This document shows, piece after piece, positions 42,572 through 50,764 of a stretch of 50,764 nucleotides of DNA. Position 1 is the stretch's first letter, and every line of letters begins with the position of its first letter. The stretch comes from Paraburkholderia tropica (GTDB lineage: Bacteria > Pseudomonadota > Gammaproteobacteria > Burkholderiales > Burkholderiaceae). Made by a program: the position numbers and the translations under genes. The notes under the pieces are model-generated. The model had not been told where the DNA came from. It saw nothing but the letters and a program-made list of their open reading frames with translations, and made no database searches. The stretch is from positions 1 through 50,764 of the forward strand of contig NZ_FNZM01000034.1 of assembly GCF_900109265.1 (NCBI RefSeq), in the 5' to 3' direction.

Positions 42572-43465
42572 CTAACCCAGAGCCTGAGCAGCAACGGCAA
42601 AGGTGTGCAGGTCGGCGGCGCCATGCGCGGCGTCGCCGAATGTCATTTTGGGGACACGATTCACGCAGGTCAACCCAAGGCTTTCGAACCACGCGCCGAT
42701 CGGCACCGCGTAGTGTTCGACCGCGTCGAGGCGCACGAATTTGCCGGCGGCCTTGCCGCAGAGATGCGCGATCAGCGCTTGCGCCAGTTGCGGCTCCGAC
42801 GCGACGACCGGACCGATGAGCAGGCCGCGCCCGAAGCGGCGCAGGAAGGCGAAACCCCGAATGCCTTCATCCGACGATTCGCTGTCGAGCACGATGGCCT
42901 GGACATGCTGATCGAGCCACGCGGCGATCAGCCGTTCGCGCCGCATGCCGTTGGCGCGGGCGTCCAGTTCGCAGAGCGCGGCTTCATCCGCGTGGTTCGC
43001 CGGACGCAGACGCGTGCCCGCAGGAAGGGCGATTAACGGCGCCGAACGCGGACGGCCCTGATACTGGAGCACCGCGCCGCTTTCGCGAAAGCCGAGGCGC
43101 TCGACCGCGTGGCGCCAGTGTCCGAACGCATGCACCGTCACGCCGCGCGTGCCCGCGCGTTCGAGGAGATCGCGCAGCAAGACGGCTTCGGCCTCGCCCG
43201 CGCGATGCGCCGCGTCCGAAACCAGCAGACTGATCGAAGCCGCGTGCTCGTCCCACACGAAGATCTGCCCGAGCGACGCGATCTGCCCGTCGCACATCAC
43301 CACCCGGCCGATCCCGAGCGCACTCAACGACTGCCAGTCGCTCAGCCGATGCGGCCAGCCTGCTTCTTCCGAGAATTGCTGCGCGACGGGCAAATCCGCC
43401 TCGCACAGATCGCGCAGCGAAAAGCGCGCGGCGTCTACCCGCTCATGTTGGTTCGAATCGTTCAT
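42572..43465 (-). CDS. GNAT family N-acetyltransferase, double-domain
   Basis: The 297-residue protein has two GNAT-like halves. The N-terminal half (about 14-150) has RFSLRDLCEADLPVAQQFS, the beta4-beta5 region SISLLVSDAAHRAGEAEAVLLRDLL (a degenerate acetyl-CoA loop) and AVERLGFRESGAVLQYQG. The C-terminal half (about 155-290: LRPANHADEAALCELDARANGMRRERLI ... GFAFLRRFGRGLLIGPVVA) matches the YitH/HolE-type second domain (PF18014-like). It would acetylate a small amine or amino acid. Its place between an AsnC regulator and an oxidase operon suggests the substrate or a toxic intermediate of that pathway. Confidence 0.85.
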   Translation of the reverse strand: MNDSNQHERVDAARFSLRDLCEADLPVAQQFSEEAGWPHRLSDWQSLSALGIGRVVMCDGQIASLGQIFVWDEHAASISLLVSDAAHRAGEAEAVLLRDLLERAGTRGVTVHAFGHWRHAVERLGFRESGAVLQYQGRPRSAPLIALPAGTRLRPANHADEAALCELDARANGMRRERLIAAWLDQHVQAIVLDSESSDEGIRGFAFLRRFGRGLLIGPVVASEPQLAQALIAHLCGKAAGKFVRLDAVEHYAVPIGAWFESLGLTCVNRVPKMTFGDAAHGAADLHTFAVAAQALG

Positions 43466-43869
43466 GAAGGTCGAATGGTTGTATCTGCCCCATGATCACT
43501 CGCCGGAATTTCCACGCGATAGGAAAAACGCCACCTGTTTTTTTGCGTGAAAACGCCGTCCATTAGCACAAACCTCAATAGCAAACTCGCGCATTTTTTT
43601 GACTCGCTGCTGAATCGGCGAGCACGTGCGACGTCATTTTCGCCGCACGGCAAACAATGCTGTCGAGCCCCCCATAAACCGCAGTTCCGCCTGTGCGAAC
43701 CGGTCAATACGACGCGAAGCCTCTGTTTTGGCGTGATTCAATTTCAGCACTGTTCATCACCCGCGCGGTCACTGACCGCCCGACCCTGTCGCCACGCCGA
43801 AAACGCAAGCCGATCCGCGTGAACGATGCGTCGATTGAACCTGCATGACCCTGGAGATCGCATTAGTCG
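43466..43869. other. 404-nt divergent region before the FAD oxidase
   Basis: No credible gene is present. It holds homopolymer-T runs (about 43540 and 43594-43600), a GCACGTGC palindrome (43622-43629) and the 15-bp inverted repeat listed separately. It must contain the promoters of the GNAT-AsnC pair (-) and of the oxidase-importer operon (+). Confidence 0.5.
43765..43779. promoter_or_regulatory. candidate AsnC/Lrp-type operator
   Basis: GCGGTC-ACT-GACCGC (43765-43779) is a perfect 6-3-6 inverted repeat about 90 nt upstream of the FAD oxidase ATG. Its 15-bp length and symmetry fit AsnC-family sites; the sequence itself is not a known consensus. Confidence 0.4.
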
Positions 43870-45162
43870 ATGAAACTCGATTCGTATTGGAAGGAAGGTG
43901 TCGAACTGACGGAGCATACCGCGGCGCTGCCGTCGAGCGCGGACGTGGTCGTGATCGGCGCAGGATTCTGCGGACTCTCCGCCGCGCTAACGCTGGCCCG
44001 CGCCGGCGCGCGCGTGGTGGTGCTCGAAGCCAACGACACCGTGGTCGCTGAAGCGTCCGGCCGCAACGGCGGTCATGTGAACAACGGGCTCGCCGTCGAT
44101 TACGCGGCGCTGGCCGCGAAGATCGGTGCGGACAAAGCGCGCGCGTTCTATCAGCTTTACGACGCCGCCGTCGATACCGTCGACAGCATCGTGCGCGAAG
44201 AAGCGATCGACTGCGATTTCATGCGTCACGGCAAGCTGAAACTGGCGTCGCGTCCGGGGCATTACGACACGCTCGCGCGCAGCTACGAACGGCTGATCGC
44301 CGATGGCGTGGACACCGATATCGAACTGCTCGACCGCGGTACCGTGCGCGCCGAGGTGAACAGCGACAGCTATCACGGCGGTCTGCTCTATAAAAAAAGC
44401 GCCCAGATGCACATGGGCCGCTTCGGCAAGGGACTCGCCGATGCCGCGATCCGCGCGGGCGCGCAGATTCATACGCGCACGGCGGCGCTGCGTCTGGAGC
44501 GCATCGCGCAGACGGCGCACGGCTATCGCGTGCAGACCGCACGCGGCACCGTGAAAGCCGACAAGGTCTTGCTCGCGACGGGCGCAACGCGCCACGGCAA
44601 TTACGGCAGCTTCGGCTGGATCCGCCGCCGCGTGGTGCCGATCGGCAGCTTCATCGTGGCGAGCGCGCCGCTCGGCGAAGCACGCGCCAGCGCGCTGCTG
44701 CGCGAGCGCCGTACCTACGTCACGACCTCGAATCTGCATCACTACTTCCGCGTGTCGCCCGATCACCGGCTGATCTTCGGCGGCCGCGCGCGTTTCGCGG
44801 TGTCCAATCCGCAGTCCGATGCCACCAGCGGGGAGATCCTGCGCGAAGGGCTGCTCGCCACCTTTCCGCAACTCGCGGACGTGCCGCTCACGCACTGCTG
44901 GGGTGGCATCGTCGATATGACGCAGGACCGGCTGCCCCACGCGGGCGAGCGCGACGGCCTGTTTTACGCACTGGGCTTCAGCGGCCACGGCACGCAGATG
45001 TCCACGCATACGGGCCGCTGCATCGCCCGCACGATGCTCGGCGAGCGCGCGGCCAATCCGTGGGCCGGGCGCGACTGGCCGGCGGTGCCGGGCCACTTCG
45101 GGCCGCCGTGGTTCCTGCCGTTGATCGGCCTCTACTACAAGATGAAAGACGCCATTGCCTGA
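43870..45162 (+). CDS. FAD-dependent amine/amino-acid oxidoreductase (DAO family), second copy type
   Basis: The 430-residue protein has VVVIGAGFCGLSAALTLARAG (about 26-46) and AEASGRNGGHVNNGL, then a C-terminal region with WGGIVDMTQDRLPHAG and GFSGHGTQMSTHTGR. It belongs to the same broad PuuB-like DAO group as the protein at 36047-37381 but is clearly diverged from it. It should oxidise an amine or amino acid to an imine/aldehyde plus ammonia. It is the first gene of an operon with a dipeptide-type importer and an aldehyde dehydrogenase. ATG 43870 has only a distant GGAG. Confidence 0.92.
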   Translation: MKLDSYWKEGVELTEHTAALPSSADVVVIGAGFCGLSAALTLARAGARVVVLEANDTVVAEASGRNGGHVNNGLAVDYAALAAKIGADKARAFYQLYDAAVDTVDSIVREEAIDCDFMRHGKLKLASRPGHYDTLARSYERLIADGVDTDIELLDRGTVRAEVNSDSYHGGLLYKKSAQMHMGRFGKGLADAAIRAGAQIHTRTAALRLERIAQTAHGYRVQTARGTVKADKVLLATGATRHGNYGSFGWIRRRVVPIGSFIVASAPLGEARASALLRERRTYVTTSNLHHYFRVSPDHRLIFGGRARFAVSNPQSDATSGEILREGLLATFPQLADVPLTHCWGGIVDMTQDRLPHAGERDGLFYALGFSGHGTQMSTHTGRCIARTMLGERAANPWAGRDWPAVPGHFGPPWFLPLIGLYYKMKDAIA

Positions 45163-45221
45163 CGACCCGCGCAAGCGAATTCCGTTTTCAACCATGACTT
45201 TGCCTCCAGGAACGTGTAGCC

Positions 45222-46841
45222 ATGTCTGAACGTAAAAAACTCGAAACTCTCGTTGGCGCACCGGAATCGGATCGTCTGATCGGCGCGCTCCAGCACGGCG
45301 CAACCCGCCGCGACGTGCTGCGCCTGCTCGCAGCGGGCGGCATGCAGCTCGCGATGGCCGGCACGCTCGCCGGCGTGGCGGGCGCCGCGTACGCGCAAAC
45401 GCCGCGCAAGGGCGGCAAGATTCGCGTCGCGGGCGACAACGGTTCGGCGAACGACACGCTGGACCCCGCCAAACAGTCGAACAAAACCGACTATTGCCGC
45501 GGCACGATGCTGTACAACAACCTCGTCGAACTCGACGGCACGCTCGCGCCGCGCCCCGCTCTGGCCGAGTCGTTCAAGACGACCAACGCGCGCGTGTGGG
45601 TCTTCACGTTGCGCAAGGGCGTGACCTTCCACGACGGCAAGGCGCTCTCGCCCGCCGACGTGGTCTACTCGATCATGCGCCACAAGGACCCGGCCGTCGC
45701 GTCGAAGGCCAAGACGCTCGCCGACCAGATCGACAGCGTGAAAGCAACCGGCCCGAACGAAGTCACGGTGACGCTCTCCGCGCCGAACGCCGATCTGCCG
45801 GTGATTCTCGGCACGTTCTACTTCCATATCGTCAAGGACGGCACGACTGACTTTACGAAAGGCATCGGCACCGGCCCGTTCAAGTTGCAGACCTTCCAGC
45901 CAGGCGTGCGCTCGATCGTCGTCCGGAATCCGAACTACTGGAAACCCGGCCTGCCGTATCTCGACGAAATCGAATTCGTCGGCATCGGCGACGAGAGCGC
46001 GCGTGTCAACGCGCTGCTCTCGGGCGACATGGATCTGGTCGCGTCGATCAATCCGCGTTCGGTGGCGCGCGTCAAAGGCTCGTCGAATGCGAGCGTCTTC
46101 GTCACGCAGTCGGGCCAGTACACCGATCTGATCATGCATCGCGACACCGGCCCCGGCACCAATCCGAACTTCGTGCAGGCCATGAAGCTGCTGCTCGACC
46201 GCAACCTGATGAAGCAGTCGATCGCGCTCGGCTATGCGGTGACCGGCAACGATCAGCCGATCGATCCGACCAACCGTTTCTACACGCCGGGCCTGCCGCA
46301 AACGCAGATGGATCTGGACAAGGCGAAGTTCTACCTCGCCAAGGCCAATCTCGGCAGCACGCCGATTCCCGTGGTCGCGTCGCCCGCCGCGATGTATTCG
46401 GTCGACATGGCGCTGATCCTGCAACAGACCGCGCGCAAGGTCGGCCTGAATCTCGACGTCAAGCGCATGCCCGCCGACGGCTTCTGGTCGAACTACTGGC
46501 TGAGCGCGCCGGTCGGTTTCGGTACGGTCAATCCGCGCCCGAACGCCGACACGCTCTTCACGCAGTTCTTCAAGTCGGATGCGCCGTGGAACGAGTCGCG
46601 CTGGAAAGATCCGAAGTTCGACCAGTTGCTGCTCTCGGCGCGCGCCGAGATGGACGTCGCGAAGCGCAAGCAGATTTACGCCGACATGCAGACGATGATC
46701 CGCAGCGACGCCGGTATCGGCATTCCGCTGTTCCTCGCCACCATCGACGGCCACAGCAACAAGCTGCAGGGCCTGTCGCCGATTCCGCTCGGCGGCATGA
46801 TGGGTTACGCGTTCGGCGAGCACGTATGGCTGTCCGCCTGA
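45222..46841 (+). CDS. ABC importer binding protein, peptide/opine family 5, Tat-type signal
   Basis: The 539-residue protein is preceded by an AGGA site. The N-terminus is long (about 26 residues) before TRRDVLRLLAAGGMQLAM, which resembles a twin-arginine signal; cleavage is probably after GAAYA. The SBP_bac_5 body has GKIRVAGDNGSANDTLDP, YNNLVELDGTLAPRPALAES, VTFHDGKALSPADVVYSI and the family C-terminal lobe. Ligands of the family are di/oligopeptides, opines, nickel and glutathione. The permease and fused ATPase genes follow at once, with a hairpin between. Confidence 0.94.
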   Translation: MSERKKLETLVGAPESDRLIGALQHGATRRDVLRLLAAGGMQLAMAGTLAGVAGAAYAQTPRKGGKIRVAGDNGSANDTLDPAKQSNKTDYCRGTMLYNNLVELDGTLAPRPALAESFKTTNARVWVFTLRKGVTFHDGKALSPADVVYSIMRHKDPAVASKAKTLADQIDSVKATGPNEVTVTLSAPNADLPVILGTFYFHIVKDGTTDFTKGIGTGPFKLQTFQPGVRSIVVRNPNYWKPGLPYLDEIEFVGIGDESARVNALLSGDMDLVASINPRSVARVKGSSNASVFVTQSGQYTDLIMHRDTGPGTNPNFVQAMKLLLDRNLMKQSIALGYAVTGNDQPIDPTNRFYTPGLPQTQMDLDKAKFYLAKANLGSTPIPVVASPAAMYSVDMALILQQTARKVGLNLDVKRMPADGFWSNYWLSAPVGFGTVNPRPNADTLFTQFFKSDAPWNESRWKDPKFDQLLLSARAEMDVAKRKQIYADMQTMIRSDAGIGIPLFLATIDGHSNKLQGLSPIPLGGMMGYAFGEHVWLSA

Positions 46842-46861
46842 TCCGCAATCGAAGCACACTT

Positions 46862-46888
46862 CGCCGCCTATCGCAGGGATGGGCGGCG
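46862..46888 (+). promoter_or_regulatory. intercistronic hairpin between binding-protein and permease genes
   Basis: CGCCGCC (46862-46868), 13-nt loop, GGCGGCG (46882-46888) lies in the 73-nt gap after the binding-protein stop. In many ABC operons such a structure gives more binding protein than permease by attenuation or mRNA 3' protection. That role is inferred here from position. Confidence 0.55.
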
Positions 46889-46914
46889 AGCGGTCCATTT
46901 GAGGGGTGTCCGAT

Positions 46915-47871
46915 ATGAACACTGTGATTGTTCGCCTGCTGGCGCGCCGCGTGAGCGCTGCCGTTCTGTCGCTACTCGCGATCTCCGCCATCGTGTTCGC
47001 GATCACCGCGGTGTTGCCCGGCGACGCCGCGCAATCGCAGCTCGGCCAGGACGCCACGCCCGAAGCCGTCGCGGCGCTGCGCGCGCAAATGGGCCTCGAT
47101 GTGCCCGCGCCCGTGCGCTACTGGCACTGGCTGACCGGCATGCTCACGGGCCATGCTGGTGAATCGATGCTCACGCATCTGAGCGTGGCGAGCCTCGTCG
47201 GCGATCGCCTGTCGCATTCGCTGCTCCTCGCCGGCATCACGACGCTGGTGTCCGTGCCGATCGCGCTCGCGCTCGGCATTCTGTGCGCCGTGCTGCGCGG
47301 CCGCGCGTTCGATCGCACGGTCAGCGTCGGCGTGCTTGCAGTCGTCTCGGTGCCGGAGTTTCTGGTTGCGTCGCTCGCCGTGCTGCTTTTCGCGGTCAAG
47401 CTGCAATGGCTGCCGGCGCTCGCCTATCTCGACGATGGCGCGCCGTTCGGCCGCGTGCTGCGCGCGCTGGCGATGCCGGTGATGTGCCTGTGCTGCGTGA
47501 TCGTCGCGCAGATGGTGCGCATGACGCGCGCCGCGCTGATCGATCAGTTGAAGGCGCCCTACATCGAGATGGTGCGGCTCAAAGGCGCCACGTCGTTCCG
47601 CATGGTGATGTTCCACGCGCTGCCCAATGCGATCGGACCGATCGCCAATGCCGTTGCGTTGAGCCTCTCGTACCTGCTCGGCGGCGTGATCATCATCGAG
47701 ACCGTCTTCAACTATCCGGGCATTGCCAAGCTGATGGTCGACAGCGTCAGTCAGCGCGATATGCCGGTCGTGCAGGCCTGCGCGATGATTTTCTGCTTCG
47801 CTTACCTCGTCCTCGTCACGCTCGCCGACGTCTGCGGAATTCTGGGCAATCCGCGTCTGCGCCACCGCTAA
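46915..47871 (+). CDS. ABC importer permease, DppB-like
   Basis: I chose ATG 46915 (318 residues) over GTG 46906, since the GAGGGG ribosome site (46901-46906) covers the latter. It has six TM segments with the DppB pattern: TM1 (VLSLLAISAIVFAITAVLPGD), the VAALRAQMGLDVPAPVRYWHW periplasmic loop and the EAA loop MVRLKGATSFRMVMFHALPNA, ending with a GGVIIIETVFNYPGI segment. It forms the channel with the next gene product. Confidence 0.95.
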   Translation: MNTVIVRLLARRVSAAVLSLLAISAIVFAITAVLPGDAAQSQLGQDATPEAVAALRAQMGLDVPAPVRYWHWLTGMLTGHAGESMLTHLSVASLVGDRLSHSLLLAGITTLVSVPIALALGILCAVLRGRAFDRTVSVGVLAVVSVPEFLVASLAVLLFAVKLQWLPALAYLDDGAPFGRVLRALAMPVMCLCCVIVAQMVRMTRAALIDQLKAPYIEMVRLKGATSFRMVMFHALPNAIGPIANAVALSLSYLLGGVIIIETVFNYPGIAKLMVDSVSQRDMPVVQACAMIFCFAYLVLVTLADVCGILGNPRLRHR

Positions 47872-47907
47872 CGCGACCTCACCCTTTCGTTTGTGGAGCT
47901 CACCAAG

Positions 47908-48903
47908 ATGACCCAATCGACCTCTGAAGGCAAACTCGCGCCGCCTCCGGCCGACGCCGCCGCCGACCTGAGCGCGCACCCGCGTTTCATTCACCTGCGC
48001 CGCACGCTGAGCGGACTCGGCGTGCCGGGCTGGATCGGCCTCGCGATCGTGCTCGTATGGATCGCCGCCGCGATCGCGGGTCCGCTGGCCGGCGACGGCG
48101 CCAGCGCATCGACCGACAACGTGCAGATCTTCGCGGGCGCGAGCGCGCACCATCTGCTCGGCACCGACTATCTGGGCCGCGACATGCTCGATCGCGTGAT
48201 GATGGGCGCGCGCTATACCGTGGGACTCGCGCTGATCGCGACGCTGCTGGCCAGCGGCGTGGGCACCGCGCTGGCGTTGCTGGCGATCGTCGGCGGCCCG
48301 AAGCTCGACGCCGTCATGAGCCGCACGCTCGATACGCTCACGGCGATTCCGAGCAAGATGTTCGCGCTCATCATGGTGGCGGCGTTCGGCTCCTCGACCG
48401 TCATGCTGACCGCGACCGCCGCGATCATCTACCTGCCCGGCGCGTACCGCATCGCGCGCTCGCTCGCCGTCAACATTCACGCGATGGACTATGTGGCGGT
48501 CGCCCGCACGCGCGGCGAAGGCACGGCCTACATCATGCTGCAAGAGATCCTGCCCAACATCCTGAGCCCGATGCTCGCGGATCTGGGGTTGCGTTTCGTC
48601 TACGTCGTGCTGCTGCTCGCCAGCCTGAGCTTTCTCGGCCTCGGCATCCAGCCGCCCGACGCCGACTGGGGCTCGCTCGTGCGCGAAAACCTCGACGGAC
48701 TCGCCGAGGGCGCACTCGCCGTGATCGCGCCGGCGCTCGCCATCGCGAGCCTGACGATCGCCGTGAATCTCGTGATCGACAACCTGCCGGGCGGTGCGCG
48801 CAAGGCGAGCCGCGATGCACGTCGCCAGGCGAAGCTCAACGAACAATTCAACGCTTCGCGTCGTGCGCAGATCGCCGCCACGACCGATGGGGAGGCACGC
48901 TAA
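47908..48903 (+). CDS. ABC importer permease, DppC-like
   Basis: The start ATG 47908 (331 residues) follows GGAG (47896-47899). The N-terminus (about 45 residues) is cytoplasmic, then TM1 (GWIGLAIVLVWIAAAIAG), the LLGTDYLGRDMLDRVMMGARY signature of DppC proteins, and the EAA loop ARTRGEGTAYIMLQEILPN. The C-terminal roughly 40 residues are charged and longer than usual. The stop TAA abuts the ATG of the ATPase gene. Confidence 0.94.
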   Translation: MTQSTSEGKLAPPPADAAADLSAHPRFIHLRRTLSGLGVPGWIGLAIVLVWIAAAIAGPLAGDGASASTDNVQIFAGASAHHLLGTDYLGRDMLDRVMMGARYTVGLALIATLLASGVGTALALLAIVGGPKLDAVMSRTLDTLTAIPSKMFALIMVAAFGSSTVMLTATAAIIYLPGAYRIARSLAVNIHAMDYVAVARTRGEGTAYIMLQEILPNILSPMLADLGLRFVYVVLLLASLSFLGLGIQPPDADWGSLVRENLDGLAEGALAVIAPALAIASLTIAVNLVIDNLPGGARKASRDARRQAKLNEQFNASRRAQIAATTDGEAR

Positions 48904-50595
48904 ATGGGCGCGGCAATTCATGTCAGGGACCTGACGATCATGGCAGGCGAATCCGTGCTGGTGGATCGCCTCGCATTCGATATCGCGCCGGGCCAGGTGC
49001 TCGCCCTGATCGGCGAATCCGGCTCCGGCAAGACCACCACGGCGCTCGCCTTGATGGGCTACGCGCGCGACGGTTGCGCGATCGCGCCGGACAGTGTGGT
49101 CAATGTCGGCGAGCGCAACGTTACCGCGCTCGATGTCGCCGCCCAGCGCGCACTGCGTGGCCGCGTGGTCACGTATATCGCGCAGAGCGCGTCGGCATCG
49201 TTCAATCCGTCGCGCACGATTATGGATCAGGTGGTCGAGCCGGCGCGCATCCACAAGACGATGCCGCGCGCCGAAGCCGAAAAACGCGCCGTCGAACTGT
49301 TCCGCGAACTCGCCTTGCCGAATCCCGAAACCATCGGCGCGCGTTATCCGCATCAGGTGTCGGGCGGTCAGTTGCAACGGCTGATGGCCGCGATGGCGCT
49401 GATCACCGACCCCGATCTCGTGATTCTCGACGAACCCACGACGGCGCTCGACGTGACGACCCAGGTCGAAGTGCTGCGCGCGTTCCGCCGCGTGGTGCAG
49501 CAGCGCAAGACCAGCGCCGTGTATGTGAGCCACGATCTGGCGGTGGTCGCGCAGGTGGCCGATCATATTCTCGTGCTGCGCCACGGCAAGATGCGCGAAT
49601 ACGGCGAGTCGGATCAGATTCTGCATGCGCCCGCCGACGACTACACGCGCAGCCTGCTCGCCGCCGCGCGCCCGAAGGAGCGTCACGCCGATGCACCCGA
49701 CGATGCGGTCCACGCGCGCGCCGACGCCCCGTTGCTGCGCACGGACCCCGAAGGCACGCGCCGCGCCCCGCAACCGCTGTTGCAGATCGACGCGCTTTGC
49801 GCGGGCTACGGTCCGCTCGACGCGCAGGGCCGCCCGCAGAATCGCATTCTCGACAAGGTCGATCTCAAGCTCTATCGCGGGCAGGCGATCGGCGTGATCG
49901 GCGAGTCGGGCTCCGGCAAGACGACGCTCGCACGCGCGGTGGCCGGTCTGATCGCGCCGTTCGAAGGCCGCATTGCGTTCGACGGCAAGACCATGTCGCC
50001 GCAGCTCGATCAGCGCAGCCGCGACGAGCTGCGCCGTATCCAGATCGTGTTCCAGATCGCCGATACCGCGCTGAATCCCGCGCATACCATCGAGCGCATT
50101 CTGGCGCGGCCGCTGCAGTTCTATCATGGCCTTCAGGGCAAGGCGCTGCGCACGCGCATCGCGCAACTGCTCGACATGGTGCGCCTGCCCCGCACGCTGA
50201 TGGAGCGCCCACCGGCTGCGCTCTCGGGCGGACAGAAGCAGCGCGTCAACCTTGCCCGCGCGCTGGCCGCCGAACCCGATCTGCTGCTGTGCGACGAAGT
50301 CACTTCGGCACTCGATACGGTCGTCGGCGCAGCCGTGCTCGATCTGATGGCCGATCTGCGCAAAGACCTCGGCGTGTCGTATCTCTTCATCAGCCACGAT
50401 CTGCATACGGTGCGTGCGATCTGCGATGAAATCGTCGTCATGCAGCATGGCCGCAAGGTGACGCAGGTCGCGCGCGAAGATTACGATCGCGGTCCGCATC
50501 ATCCGTACTACGAATTACTTTCTCAATCGGTGCCCGAGCTGCGGCGCGGCTGGATCGACGAAGTCCAGTTGCCGAAGACCGAAACCGTCGCGTAA
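48904..50595 (+). CDS. fused double ABC ATPase, DppD-DppF type (GsiA-like)
   Basis: The 563-residue protein combines two ATPase domains. Domain 1 has Walker A GESGSGKTTTAL, signature VSGGQLQRLMAAM and Walker B LVILDEPTTALD, ending in the oligopeptide-transport tail DDYTRSLLAAARP. Domain 2 has Walker A GESGSGKTTLARAVAG, signature LSGGQKQRVNLARAL and Walker B LLLCDEVTSALD. It energises the two upstream permeases as a single polypeptide. GGGAGG precedes ATG 48904, directly after the DppC-like stop. Fusions of this kind are known (glutathione importer GsiA). Confidence 0.95.
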   Translation: MGAAIHVRDLTIMAGESVLVDRLAFDIAPGQVLALIGESGSGKTTTALALMGYARDGCAIAPDSVVNVGERNVTALDVAAQRALRGRVVTYIAQSASASFNPSRTIMDQVVEPARIHKTMPRAEAEKRAVELFRELALPNPETIGARYPHQVSGGQLQRLMAAMALITDPDLVILDEPTTALDVTTQVEVLRAFRRVVQQRKTSAVYVSHDLAVVAQVADHILVLRHGKMREYGESDQILHAPADDYTRSLLAAARPKERHADAPDDAVHARADAPLLRTDPEGTRRAPQPLLQIDALCAGYGPLDAQGRPQNRILDKVDLKLYRGQAIGVIGESGSGKTTLARAVAGLIAPFEGRIAFDGKTMSPQLDQRSRDELRRIQIVFQIADTALNPAHTIERILARPLQFYHGLQGKALRTRIAQLLDMVRLPRTLMERPPAALSGGQKQRVNLARALAAEPDLLLCDEVTSALDTVVGAAVLDLMADLRKDLGVSYLFISHDLHTVRAICDEIVVMQHGRKVTQVAREDYDRGPHHPYYELLSQSVPELRRGWIDEVQLPKTETVA

Positions 50596-50649
50596 CGCTA
50601 CAAGACGCGACCTCATACCCTCACTCTTCACGAGATCAAGGAAAGCAAC

Positions 50650-50764
50650 ATGTCTCTGAGCATCAGCAACGATTCCCTGCTCCCGGGCCGCAATTACATC
50701 GACGGCGCCTGGGTGGAAGCCGTCGACGGCAGCACGTTCCCGGTCAGCGATCCGGCCACCGACG
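50650..50764 (+). CDS. aldehyde dehydrogenase, N-terminal fragment (cut by window end)
   Basis: AAGGAAAG precedes ATG 50650. The 38 visible residues include LLPGRNYIDGAWVEAVDG and FPVSDPATD, the standard start of NAD(P)-dependent aldehyde dehydrogenases, closest in style to succinate-semialdehyde or related dehydrogenases. It lies 54 nt after the fused ATPase stop and is probably the last enzyme of the oxidase-importer operon. The catalytic part is outside the window. Confidence 0.85.
   Translation, partial: MSLSISNDSLLPGRNYIDGAWVEAVDGSTFPVSDPATD

Noticed and set aside
46972..50502. 1176-codon open frame on the minus strand opposite the importer genes
   Set aside because: It is antisense to four well-defined genes with strong family motifs. 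Its His/Arg/Asp-rich content is the usual mirror of GC-rich codon bias.

Overview
The window is about 51 kb of GC-rich DNA with dense, strongly GC3-biased coding. It most resembles a Burkholderiaceae genome (Paraburkholderia, Caballeronia or Burkholderia). The reasons are a general OmpC-type porin ending in Phe, a NodT-type efflux lipoprotein, an H-NS-like protein with the core TGATWSGRGRAPSWI, an extra rpsU next to cspA, and many LysR/ABC/oxidoreductase clusters. That placement is inferred from protein style and not from a marker gene. No tRNA, rRNA, insertion sequence, phage gene or CRISPR array was seen.

Layout. 1-8.3 kb: the end of an SDR gene, a 75-aa small protein, a hybrid histidine kinase that has lost its N-terminus and its receiver aspartate, an ADP-ribosylglycohydrolase, a GST, a SAM methyltransferase, a Gln/Thr/Ser-rich small protein, and a LysR regulator divergent from a LysE exporter-cupin pair. 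8.3-14 kb: a translationally coupled RND efflux operon (adaptor, pump, outer-membrane lipoprotein) on the minus strand. 14.3-24.6 kb: membrane and stress genes, namely a divergent CDF-like protein, a porin, an NhaC antiporter, an OMPLA phospholipase with an unusual N-terminal extension, a glycine-zipper lipoprotein, arcD-arcA without arcB/arcC, and an AI-2E family permease. 24.8-29.6 kb: rpsU (TTG start), cspA, two small proteins, an ABC-F ATPase, an H-NS-like protein, and a TetR regulator preceded by a compact array of palindromes.

29.9-50.8 kb is the most interesting part, a catabolic island for one or more imported amino or amine compounds. Half one has a periplasmic binding protein and GMC oxidoreductase (+) converging on a six-gene minus-strand operon: importer ATPase, HAD hydrolase, FAD amine/amino-acid oxidase, two permeases, aldehyde dehydrogenase. 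A LysR gene diverges from that operon. Half two has an AraC-type HTH protein, a second paralogous HAD hydrolase and a cupin (+), an acetyltransferase and Lrp/AsnC regulator (-), and a plus-strand operon of FAD oxidase, dipeptide-type ABC importer with fused ATPase, and a second aldehyde dehydrogenase cut by the window edge. A plausible logic is import, FAD-dependent oxidative deamination to an aldehyde, then aldehyde oxidation. The substrate and the role of the two HAD proteins are not evident from sequence.

Transcription signals seen directly include two convincing intrinsic terminators (after the ABC-F gene and between the GMC and aldehyde dehydrogenase genes), a long hairpin between cupin and AsnC, and several inverted repeats in promoter regions.
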